A DNA stretch of 64,000 nt from Solimicrobium sp043758755 (GTDB taxonomy: Bacteria > Pseudomonadota > Gammaproteobacteria > Burkholderiales > Burkholderiaceae_D), in NCBI GenBank assembly GCA_043758755.1, contig JAYVMW010000022.1:32804-96803 (forward strand). Reading direction: 5' to 3'. Below are positions 52,030-59,521 of the stretch, in pieces. The position numbers and the translations under genes were made by a program. The notes under the pieces were generated by a model that saw only the letters and a list, made by a program, of their open reading frames with translations, had not been told where the DNA came from and did no database searches. Position 1 is the stretch's first letter. Every line of letters starts with the position of its first letter.

Positions 52030-54744
52030 TCATGCCGCCAACAGCTGACGCAGGACAAACGGCAAAATGCCGCCGTGTTTGTAGTAATCCACTTCAATCG
52101 GCGTATCAATACGCAGCAGCACTGTGACTTCCTGAGTCGAACCATCTTCACGATGGATTACTAGTGTCGCGTTCTGCTGCGGTTTGATTTCACCGTCCAG
52201 ACCTTTCAGATCAAAGGTTTCCTTGCCGGTGATGCCCAGAGTCTGCACACTGTCGTTACCGATAAACTGCAGTGGCAGTACACCCATGCCGACCAGGTTG
52301 GAGCGGTGGATGCGTTCGAACGAACGTACGATGACCGCTTTCACGCCCAGCAGTTGCGTACCCTTGGCCGCCCAGTCACGCGACGATCCGGTACCGTATT
52401 CTTCACCACCGAAGATCATGGTTGGCACGCCGTCCGCGACGTACTGCATTGCTGCGTCGTAAATCGCCATCTGCTTGCCGGTTGGTTGATGGATGGTGAT
52501 GCCGCCTTCAACCTGACCGCCGTCTGCTTTCAATGGAATCATGCGGTTTTTGATACGCACATTGGCAAAGGTGCCGCGCATCATGATTTCATGATTGCCG
52601 CGTCGTGAACCGTAGGAGTTGAAGTCCGCCTTGATCACGCCGTTATTGAGCAGCCATTTGCCGGCCGGGCTGGTTTCGGTAATCGAACCGGCTGGTGAAA
52701 TATGGTCTGTGGTAATTGAGTCGCCGAACACACCGAGAGCACGCGCACCAACGATGGTTGTTGCTGCCGCTTTTGGTACCATTTCAAAATCATTGAAGAA
52801 TGGTGGTTCAGCGATATAGGTCGAGTGCGGCCAGTTGTAGACATCGCCTTCCGCCACGCCCTTGATGCCTTCCCACAGCTTGCCAGGTGCGCCTTTGACA
52901 TCGGCGTAGTTGGTTTTAAAGGTGGCAGAATTCATGGCAAACTTCATCAGCTTGTTGATTTCTGCGCTGGTTGGCCAGATATCGCCCAGGAAAATATCCT
53001 TGCCTTTAACACGACCTACCGGTTCAGTCATCAGATCTTTGGTGATATTGCCTGCGATGGCATATGCCACCACCAGCGGAGGCGAAGCCAGGAAGTTGGA
53101 GCGGATATTGCCGTGGATACGTGCTTCAAAATTGCGGTTGCCTGACAACACCGCGGACGCCACGATATCGTTTTTCACAATCGCTTCATTCATGGCCGGA
53201 GTCAGGTCACCAGCGTTACCGATACAGGTTGTGCAACCGTAAGCTGCCACGCCAAAGCCGAGTTTTTCCAGATACGGCAGCAAACCGGCTGCTTCCAGAT
53301 ATTTGGTTACCACACGCGATCCAGGAGCGAGCGAAGTTTTGATATGCGGAGATACTTTCAGGCCGGCTTCCACGGCTTTTTTCGCCAGCAGACCGGCAGC
53401 CAGCAATACGCTAGGATTTGACGTGTTGGTGCAGGAAGTAATCGCTGCAATCAGGATATCGCCGTTTTTGATTTTTACGCCGTCGGAATTTTCATATACG
53501 GCTTCCAGGTCTTCGGCTTTCTTGTTAAAGCCGTTTTCTGCCACCGGTTTGGAGAACAGATCGCGGAACGTGGATCTCACATTGCCGATTTCAATACGGT
53601 CCTGCGGACGTTTCGGCCCTGCCAGTGATGGCGCAACGCTGGACAGATCGAGCGACACTTCGCTGGTGTAATCGATGTCGCCCTGTTTCGGAACGCCATA
53701 CAGTTTCTGCGCCTTGAAGTAAGCGGCAAACGCATCGATCTCGGCTTTGGTGCGGCCGGTACCTTTGAAATAATCGATCGTGGCATCATCAACCGGGAAG
53801 AAGCCCATGGTTGCGCCATATTCAGGAGCCATGTTGGCGATGGTGGCGCGGTCAGTCAGGGTCAGGGTGCTGGTGCCAGAACCAAAGAATTCAACAAATT
53901 TGCCAACCACTTTGTGCTTTCTGAGCAATTCGGTGATGGTCAGTACCAGATCGGTAGCGGTGACGCCTTCACGCAGCTGGCCGGTCAGATTCACACCAAC
54001 CACGTCCGGTGTCAGGAAATACACAGGCTGGCCCAGCATGCCGGCTTCGGCCTCAATACCGCCCACGCCCCAGCCGACCACACCGATGCCGTTAATCATG
54101 GTGGTGTGGGAATCGGTACCAACCAGAGTGTCAGGGTAGTAGACATTGGTTTTGGCGGTCTTGTGCACGCCGCGTGCCAGATATTCCAGATTGACCTGAT
54201 GCACGATACCAAAGCCCGGTGGCACCACGCCAAACGTATCAAACGCCTGCATGCCCCATTTCATGAACTGGTAACGTTCGTTGTTGCGTGAAAATTCCAG
54301 CTTCATGTTCAGATCAAGCGCACTCTTTTGACGGAAATGATCGATCTGTACCGAGTGATCCACCACCAGGTCAACTGGCACGAGCGGCTCGATGTTCTTG
54401 GCTTTGATGCCCATTTTGGCAGCGACGTTACGCATGGCAGCCAGATCGGCCAGCAACGGCACACCGGTGAAATCCTGCAGCACCACGCGCGCCACAACAA
54501 ATGGAATTTCATCGTTGCGCTCGGCTTTTGCGCCCCAGTTGGCCAGTTGCTTTACGTGTTCTTCAGTGACTTTTTTGCCGTCGCAGTTACGCAAAACCGA
54601 TTCCAGAACGATACGGATTGACACCGGCAGACGGGAAATTTTTGTGCCAAGCTTTTTTTCCAGTGCTGGCAGGGAATGAAATTTGCCTTTCTTGGTGCCT
54701 GAAATGGTAAATTCCTTTAACGTTTTAAATGCGTCCTGGCTCAT
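52030..54744 (-). CDS. acnA: Aconitate hydratase A
   Basis: 904 residues, AcnA/IRP type. It interconverts citrate and isocitrate. 4Fe-4S ligands: SCTNTSNPSVLLAAG and GCTTCIGNAGDL; also VGTDSHTTMINGIGVVGWGVGGIEAEAGMLGQP, GDSITTDHISPAG and GGEEYGTGSSRDWAAKGT. AAGGA is correctly spaced before ATG 54744. It is the last gene of the minus-strand mdh, citE-like, mliC-like, acnA run. Confidence 0.98.
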   Translation of the reverse strand: MSQDAFKTLKEFTISGTKKGKFHSLPALEKKLGTKISRLPVSIRIVLESVLRNCDGKKVTEEHVKQLANWGAKAERNDEIPFVVARVVLQDFTGVPLLADLAAMRNVAAKMGIKAKNIEPLVPVDLVVDHSVQIDHFRQKSALDLNMKLEFSRNNERYQFMKWGMQAFDTFGVVPPGFGIVHQVNLEYLARGVHKTAKTNVYYPDTLVGTDSHTTMINGIGVVGWGVGGIEAEAGMLGQPVYFLTPDVVGVNLTGQLREGVTATDLVLTITELLRKHKVVGKFVEFFGSGTSTLTLTDRATIANMAPEYGATMGFFPVDDATIDYFKGTGRTKAEIDAFAAYFKAQKLYGVPKQGDIDYTSEVSLDLSSVAPSLAGPKRPQDRIEIGNVRSTFRDLFSKPVAENGFNKKAEDLEAVYENSDGVKIKNGDILIAAITSCTNTSNPSVLLAAGLLAKKAVEAGLKVSPHIKTSLAPGSRVVTKYLEAAGLLPYLEKLGFGVAAYGCTTCIGNAGDLTPAMNEAIVKNDIVASAVLSGNRNFEARIHGNIRSNFLASPPLVVAYAIAGNITKDLMTEPVGRVKGKDIFLGDIWPTSAEINKLMKFAMNSATFKTNYADVKGAPGKLWEGIKGVAEGDVYNWPHSTYIAEPPFFNDFEMVPKAAATTIVGARALGVFGDSITTDHISPAGSITETSPAGKWLLNNGVIKADFNSYGSRRGNHEIMMRGTFANVRIKNRMIPLKADGGQVEGGITIHQPTGKQMAIYDAAMQYVADGVPTMIFGGEEYGTGSSRDWAAKGTQLLGVKAVIVRSFERIHRSNLVGMGVLPLQFIGNDSVQTLGITGKETFDLKGLDGEIKPQQNATLVIHREDGSTQEVTVLLRIDTPIEVDYYKHGGILPFVLRQLLAA

Positions 54745-54816
54745 GATTTTTCCTTCTGATAATGTGAATGAAATGGTGCTGACTTAATTTTGTTTTGACA
54801 GATAATGCGTGATTCG

Positions 54817-55227
54817 TTACTGGCCGGTGGTTTTGCATTCATTGGCCAACTGCTGCCCGTGCTTCGAATCCAGCAGCATGCCCTTGCTAGGAATGCCGAT
54901 CCAGACCAGTCCGACTTTTTTGTTTTCAAAGCGGTTTGCCCCGGTACTGGTAGCAATCCGTTTTAAGCGGTAAATGCGGTTTTTCCAGCGCAGCGCAATA
55001 TGGTCATCGTCGTCGCCGTTGGTGTAAATCGTGAGCGTGTCCTTCATGTCGCAGTGATATTCAAACGTTGTGCTCCCTTTGGTATCTGGGATCATGTCGT
55101 CTTCGTCGATCGCGCCTGACCCGGTTGCCGCTTTTGGCGTTGACGTGCTTTCAGCGCAGATCCCCTGGCCAAGCGAGAACAGGGCCAGAGCGAGAATGAA
55201 GGAACAGCGAATTGCAAAAAATTTCAC
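54817..55227 (-). CDS. MliC/PliC-like C-type lysozyme inhibitor
   Basis: 136 residues. Signal peptide (cleavage after GICA, residue 24) without a lipobox, so a soluble periplasmic PliC-like form. The domain shows FEYHCDMKDTLTIYTNGDDDDHIALRWKNRIYRLKRIATSTGANRFENKKVGLVWIGIPSKGMLLDS, matching the MliC pattern (first Cys, L.V.Y, the conserved ATSTGA(N)RF in place of S.SG..Y, and a Lys-Gly). Cys59 and Cys131 could form the family disulfide. GTG start with GGAGATC upstream. It sits between acnA and the CitE-like gene, an odd neighbour. Confidence 0.68.
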   Translation of the reverse strand: MKFFAIRCSFILALALFSLGQGICAESTSTPKAATGSGAIDEDDMIPDTKGSTTFEYHCDMKDTLTIYTNGDDDDHIALRWKNRIYRLKRIATSTGANRFENKKVGLVWIGIPSKGMLLDSKHGQQLANECKTTGQ

Positions 55228-55240
55228 GGCGATCTCCAGG

Positions 55241-56218
55241 TTAAATCAATTCCAATGCTGCTTCAGTCAATGCCAGACCATTGGTTCTGGCGCGTTTTAA
55301 AATCATCCAGTAATAACGGTAACTGGCGCGGTCATGCAGACGTCCGTTCAACTGTATCGGTCCCCATGACGCCTGTTGTGCTGCAGTCAGAATGCTGACG
55401 GCTTCCTGCAGCTCCGAGCTGCGTGGCGTGAACGCCTTGATGATCGGTTTGATCTGGTCCGGATGAATGCTCCACATGCGCCCATAGCCGCATTCGCTGT
55501 AGGCGCGTTGCGCATCATTGGCAACGGTGGAGGTATCCTTGAATTCGGTGGTAACGTTGTGCGAAGCGACCTTGCCGTACAAATGGCAGGCAGCAGCAAT
55601 TTCGAGCTTGGCACGCATGACCAGCGGATGGCTGAACTGACCCGGCGTTCTCATGGCTGTGCCGGGAATGGCGCCATAGTGCGCCGATACAAAATCCATG
55701 ATGCCGAAAGAAAGTGATTCGACCTGCTTTAATGCGGCGATCTGTCTGACGTCGGCCAGCGCACCGTGCGTTTCAATCAGCACATGCACCGGCAGGGCGG
55801 GCAGACCTGAAAAATCGCGCTGCAGCGCAATGGCTTTGATGGCGGTCTGAAGTTCGGCAACATCGCGTACCTTCGGGATCATGACATAGGCCAGCCTGGT
55901 ACTGCTGCAGATGGTCTTGACATCTGCGCTGAAAAACTCACTGGCAACCGGATGGATGCGTGCACCGATGCGTCCAAAATTGTTGTCGCTGCTGTCGATC
56001 AATTCGGCAATCAGACGTGCGTGCGCTGCTTCGTTGCCAAACGCTGCGCCATCTTCGCAGTCAAAAGTGATGTCAAACAGCGTGCTGGTAGACGCCATCG
56101 ATTCCTGTTGCAGAACCATGGATTTGCGCATCAGCTTTTCCGAGCCGGCGTAGTGGTCGCACACGGGCAGTGCAACCGGTAACAGTTCGTCCTGAAATAA
56201 TACGTTCGATGGATGCAT
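55241..56218 (-). CDS. CitE/HpcH-HpaI family carbon-carbon lyase
   Basis: 325 residues. TIM-barrel lyase of the citrate lyase beta / malyl-CoA lyase group: TFDCEDGAAFGNEAAHARLI (metal Asp/Glu), GRIGARIHPVASEFF, VLIETHGALADVRQIA and GYGRMWSIHPDQIKPI. The substrate is unknown; candidates are malyl-CoA, citramalyl-CoA or beta-methylmalyl-CoA. No other citrate-lyase subunits are nearby, so it is not a classical CitDEF part. ATG 56218 is preferred over GTG 56221. No ribosome-binding site is visible; a strong hairpin lies just upstream. Confidence 0.88.
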   Translation of the reverse strand: MHPSNVLFQDELLPVALPVCDHYAGSEKLMRKSMVLQQESMASTSTLFDITFDCEDGAAFGNEAAHARLIAELIDSSDNNFGRIGARIHPVASEFFSADVKTICSSTRLAYVMIPKVRDVAELQTAIKAIALQRDFSGLPALPVHVLIETHGALADVRQIAALKQVESLSFGIMDFVSAHYGAIPGTAMRTPGQFSHPLVMRAKLEIAAACHLYGKVASHNVTTEFKDTSTVANDAQRAYSECGYGRMWSIHPDQIKPIIKAFTPRSSELQEAVSILTAAQQASWGPIQLNGRLHDRASYRYYWMILKRARTNGLALTEAALELI

Positions 56219-56235
56219 CACTGGTATTTTTAGAC

Positions 56236-56263
56236 TATCCGGACCGAAAGATCGGTCCGGATA
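56236..56263. other. Stem-loop between mdh and the CitE-like gene
   Basis: TATCCGGACCGA (56236-56247) pairs perfectly with TCGGTCCGGATA (56252-56263), four-base loop. No T-run follows on the minus strand. It may be an mRNA processing or stability element within the operon. Confidence 0.7.
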
Positions 56264-56321
56264 TTGTTGCAGCAGTCAAATCGCAATCCGGCTGCCAGGC
56301 ATCCGGTTGCTGCTTTTGGTT

Positions 56322-57311
56322 TTATCCAACCAGGTGTTTTACGCCTTCGCGCTCTTCAGACAATTCCTTGAGCGTGACATTGATGCGTTCCTGCGAGAAT
56401 GCGTCGATAGGCAGGCCCTGCACGATGGTGTATTCGCCGTTCGCGGTTGTAACCGGGAAGCCGAACATGGTGCCTTCCGGAATGCCGTAGGAACCATCCG
56501 ACGGAATACCCATGGTGGTCCACTTGCCGTTGGTACCCAGAACCCAGTCACGCACGTGATCGATGGCTGCATTGGCTGCCGAAGCAGCAGAGGACAGGCC
56601 GCGTGCATCGATAATGGCCGCGCCGCGTTTGCCTACTGTCGGCAGGAACACGTCCTTGTTCCACACGTCATCGTTGATCAGGTCTTTGACAGCTTTACCG
56701 TCGACAGTTGCGAAACGGTAGTCGGCGTACATGGTTGGAGAGTGGTTACCCCAGACGCACAGTTTTTCAATGGCAGCTACCGGCTTGCCGATTTTGGCTG
56801 CAACCTGCGACAGAGCGCGGTTGTGATCCAGACGCAACATGGCGGTGAAGTTTTTGGCTGGCAGGCCTGGTGCCGATTTCATGGCGATGTAAGCATTGGT
56901 GTTGGCAGGATTGCCGACCACCAGAACCTTGACGGACCGTTTGGCAACGGCATCGAGCGCTTTACCCTGAACCGTGAAAATCTGCGCGTTGGCTTCCAGC
57001 AGATCTTTGCGTTCCATGCCGGGGCCACGCGGACGGGCGCCAACCAGCAGGGCAACATCGATATCTTTAAATGCGGTCATCGGATCGCTGTGTGCGGTCA
57101 TCTCAACGAGCAGCGGGAACGCGCAATCGTCGATTTCCATCATCACGCCCTTGAGTGCTTTCTGTGCTTTTTCATCCGCAATTTCCAGCAACTGCAGAAT
57201 CACCGGCTGGTCTTTGCCCAGCATATCGCCATTGGCAATACGAAATAACAGGGCATAGCCGATCTGTCCAGCTGCGCCACTGACGGATACGCGCATGGGT
57301 GCTTTAGTCAT
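56322..57311 (-). CDS. mdh: Malate dehydrogenase (NAD)
   Basis: 329 residues. RVSVSGAAGQIGYALLFRIANGDMLGKDQPVILQLLEI, VGARPRGPGMERKDLLEANAQIF, NPANTNAYIA, LRLDHNRA and WGNHSPTMY identify the proteobacterial type with catalytic Asp/His and substrate Arg residues. ATG 57311 has GGAGATTGAAC before it; the TTG six bases upstream has none. First gene of the minus-strand TCA run, divergent from gntR with 345 bases between. Confidence 0.98.
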   Translation of the reverse strand: MTKAPMRVSVSGAAGQIGYALLFRIANGDMLGKDQPVILQLLEIADEKAQKALKGVMMEIDDCAFPLLVEMTAHSDPMTAFKDIDVALLVGARPRGPGMERKDLLEANAQIFTVQGKALDAVAKRSVKVLVVGNPANTNAYIAMKSAPGLPAKNFTAMLRLDHNRALSQVAAKIGKPVAAIEKLCVWGNHSPTMYADYRFATVDGKAVKDLINDDVWNKDVFLPTVGKRGAAIIDARGLSSAASAANAAIDHVRDWVLGTNGKWTTMGIPSDGSYGIPEGTMFGFPVTTANGEYTIVQGLPIDAFSQERINVTLKELSEEREGVKHLVG

Positions 57312-57356
57312 GTTCAATCTCCAAAGTAATAAAAAATCAAGATATCTGTTTTTTAG

Positions 57357-57418
57357 CAGATGAAAAACAGATGAAAAAGGTCAACAGCTTACGAACGTTA
57401 ATAATGGTCGTTAATAAT
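57357..57418. repeat. Two sets of short direct repeats upstream of mdh
   Basis: CAGATGAAAAA occurs twice in tandem (57357-57367 and 57368-57378) and CGTTAATAAT occurs twice 13 bp apart (57396-57405 and 57409-57418). They lie 46-107 bases from the mdh start in the divergent mdh/gntR region. They may be binding sites for a regulator other than GntR; no clear mdh promoter hexamers were identified among them. Confidence 0.6.
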
Positions 57419-57596
57419 ACATGGTCATATAAGGCAACATCTGAGATAGAACAATGTTTGCAGGTAGAAGCACTTTATGCCAGTGCCTTGAACATTGCCA
57501 CCCAAGATTGATAAAAAATGCAGAAAAAATGTTGCTCTGAATATTTGCTAAGGCGCGAGTTTAGGCGCTCAATTGTTGCCTGTCAATATATATCTT

Positions 57597-57614
57597 ATGT
57601 CTTATATAAGACAT
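57597..57614. promoter_or_regulatory. Perfect 18-bp palindrome, candidate GntR operator
   Basis: ATGTCTTATATAAGACAT is a perfect inverted repeat 43 bases before the gntR start. The GT...AC arms are compatible with HutC-subfamily GntR sites. Together with the near copy upstream of icd it suggests autoregulation plus control of icd and perhaps mdh. It overlaps the likely gntR promoter region. Confidence 0.75.
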
Positions 57615-57656
57615 GTTTTTTAATGCTTTTGTTCTGGACTCAGAAGGAGATTTGTG

Positions 57657-58508
57657 GTGAAATCGTGGCCTATGAATCCCGACCTGCCAAATTCCGAATC
57701 CAGTAATCAAACCCGGCTGCAATCTCAGTCCGCGGCCGATTCAGTTTTGGCAACACCTGCCTCCAGTCAAATTCCACCGGCCGCTTTACCTTCTCCCACT
57801 TTCAGTCCGCTGTATCAGCAGATCAAATCACTCATTACCCAGAGTCTTCAGTCCGGGGAGTGGAAGCCGGGTGACCTGATTCCCAGTGAAATCGATCTGG
57901 CAGTGCGTTTTAAAGTCAGCCAGGGTACGGTACGGAAGGCCATTGATGAGCTGTCGGCCGAAAATGTCGTGGTCAGGCGGCAGGGCAAGGGTACCTTTGT
58001 TGCAACGCACCATGAAGCGCGCGCGCAGTTCCGGTTCTTGCGCTTGAAACCGGATCTGGGAGTCCAGCAATATCCGACCAACCGCTTCATCGAAGTCCGA
58101 CGCATCAGGGCGCCGAGCGAAATCGCCAGGCTGCTCGATATCAAAATGGGTGACTCGGTGGTGTTCATTCGCCGGGTGCAGTCTTTTGATAATGTGCCAA
58201 CAATTCTGGAAGATCTGTGGCTGCCTGGCGCCATCTTCAAGGGCTTGACCGCAGAACTTCTCAACGAATACAAGGGTCCGATGTATGCCCTGTTCGAAAC
58301 CGAATTCGGTACTCACATGATCCGGGCAAGCGAACAGTTGCGGGCTTTACCGGCCGATGCTGCGGTTTCGGAGCTGTTAAAAATTGATTTGGGAACTCCA
58401 CTGTTAAATGTCGAAAGAGTTTCCTACACTTATGGGGATAAACCGGTAGAGTTTCGGCGCGGACTTTATTTGACGTCAAGGTATCATTATCAGAATGAAT
58501 TAAGCTGA
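57657..58508 (+). CDS. GntR family regulator, HutC/UTRA subfamily
   Basis: 283 residues. A disordered Pro/Ser/Gln-rich N-terminus of about 45 residues, then the winged helix-turn-helix (SPLYQQIKSLITQSLQSGEWKPGDLIPSEIDLAVRFKVSQGTVRKAIDELSAENVVVRRQGKGTFV) and a C-terminal UTRA effector domain (IEVRRIRAPSEIARLLDIKMGDSVVFIRRVQSF...NVERVSYTYGDKPVEFRRGLY). GTG 57657 lies six bases after AAGGAGA and is preferred to GTG 57654. Placed between mdh and sdhCDAB-gltA; likely represses or activates TCA genes in response to a carboxylate. The effector is unknown. Confidence 0.92.
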   Translation: MKSWPMNPDLPNSESSNQTRLQSQSAADSVLATPASSQIPPAALPSPTFSPLYQQIKSLITQSLQSGEWKPGDLIPSEIDLAVRFKVSQGTVRKAIDELSAENVVVRRQGKGTFVATHHEARAQFRFLRLKPDLGVQQYPTNRFIEVRRIRAPSEIARLLDIKMGDSVVFIRRVQSFDNVPTILEDLWLPGAIFKGLTAELLNEYKGPMYALFETEFGTHMIRASEQLRALPADAAVSELLKIDLGTPLLNVERVSYTYGDKPVEFRRGLYLTSRYHYQNELS

Positions 58509-58751
58509 CGACTTTTTTGGTTTGCAGATTTAGCCGTTTGGTTTGATGGAATTATTAAAGATTTATTTTGTACCGAAGTTCGAATAACACTAGGTGCGCT
58601 GCACAAAATAGGCGAAAATGTTGCGCCTGTGGAGATTGCAAAAGCTCGGATTCCGTGGCGCATTCAGTATTTCGCATTTAGTGTTCATATAGTATCAACC
58701 CCTGATAACAGTTTGCCGCTGTTGCCAGGTTCAATAAAAGGAGAAGTTGTC
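58509..58751 (+). promoter_or_regulatory. Gap upstream of sdhC
   Basis: No ORF of note and no copy of the GntR palindrome. A TATAGT at 58688-58693 is a possible -10 but no matching -35 was found; AAGGAG at 58738-58743 is the sdhC ribosome-binding site. The sdh promoter could not be placed with confidence. Confidence 0.3.
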
Positions 58752-59153
58752 ATGCCTGAAGCCAACCGGCCGCAGTTTCGTAACATTCACGTTACCGATC
58801 TTGCTCGCTACCGCTTACCTTTAGCCGGATTCGTATCCATCCTGCACCGTATCAGCGGCTTACTCATATTCCTGCTGTTGCCCTTCATTCTTTATCTGCT
58901 CGAAAACAGTCTGACGTCCGAAGACACGTTCGCGTACCTCAAAGAATTTGCCCAATACCCATTTATAAAACTGATCATCCTGGCTTTGTCCTGGGCCTAT
59001 CTGCATCATTTCTGTGCAGGTTTGCGTTATCTGAAAATGGACTTGCACATGGGGCTTGACAAGGAAAGTGCAAAGAAGTCGGCTGCGGGCGTGCTGGCCG
59101 TGAGCCTGACACTGTCAGGACTCGTCGCCCTGAAATTATTCGGAGTATTTTAA
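58752..59153 (+). CDS. sdhC: Succinate dehydrogenase cytochrome b556 subunit
   Basis: 133 residues, three transmembrane helices. RYRLPLAGFVSILHRISGLLIFLLLPFILYLLENSL holds the quinone-site Ser/Arg, and SWAYLHHFCAGLRYLKMD the heme-ligand His. With SdhD it anchors SdhAB and passes electrons to quinone. ATG 58752 has AAGGAG eight bases upstream; the upstream frame from 58629 is the leader. sdhD starts in the base after its stop. Confidence 0.96.
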   Translation: MPEANRPQFRNIHVTDLARYRLPLAGFVSILHRISGLLIFLLLPFILYLLENSLTSEDTFAYLKEFAQYPFIKLIILALSWAYLHHFCAGLRYLKMDLHMGLDKESAKKSAAGVLAVSLTLSGLVALKLFGVF

Positions 59154-59519
59154 ATGGCTAACAATAATATCGGACCTAAACGACTGGTCGTCGGTGCGCA
59201 TTATGGCCTCAAGGACTTTCTGGCGCAGCGCATCACTGCCGTCATTATGGCGCTCTATACCGTCATTTTGCTGTTGAAATTCCTCATGGCCAAAGAATTC
59301 AGCTATGAAGGCTGGGCCGGCCTGTTTGCCCCGCAATGGTTCAAGCTGGCGACGCTGCTCGTGCTGATGTCGCTGTTCTATCACGCCTGGATTGGTATGC
59401 GTGATATCTGGATGGACTATATAAAACCAGTTGCCGTGCGTTTGTTTTTGCAGGTCGCCACCATTCTCTGGCTGGCGGGCTGTGCGTTCTGGGCAGCACA
59501 AATTTTGTGGAGAGTGTAA
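59154..59519 (+). CDS. sdhD: Succinate dehydrogenase membrane anchor subunit
   Basis: 121 residues with three helices. GAHYGLKDFLAQRITAVIMALYTVILLLKFL and FYHAWIGMRDIWMDYIKP carry the conserved His/Asp-Tyr motif near the quinone site. It begins one base after sdhC and ends two bases before the sdhA start, so the three are tightly coupled. Confidence 0.95.
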   Translation: MANNNIGPKRLVVGAHYGLKDFLAQRITAVIMALYTVILLLKFLMAKEFSYEGWAGLFAPQWFKLATLLVLMSLFYHAWIGMRDIWMDYIKPVAVRLFLQVATILWLAGCAFWAAQILWRV

Positions 59520-59521
59520 TC

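Noticed and set aside
56307..57248. 313-residue plus-strand frame opposite mdh
   Set aside because: Antisense shadow of mdh, with composition typical of complementary-frame translation.
57396..57418. CGTTAATAAT repeats considered as replication-origin iterons
   Set aside because: Only two copies, no DnaA boxes or A/T-rich unwinding array, and no dnaA, dnaN or replication gene nearby.
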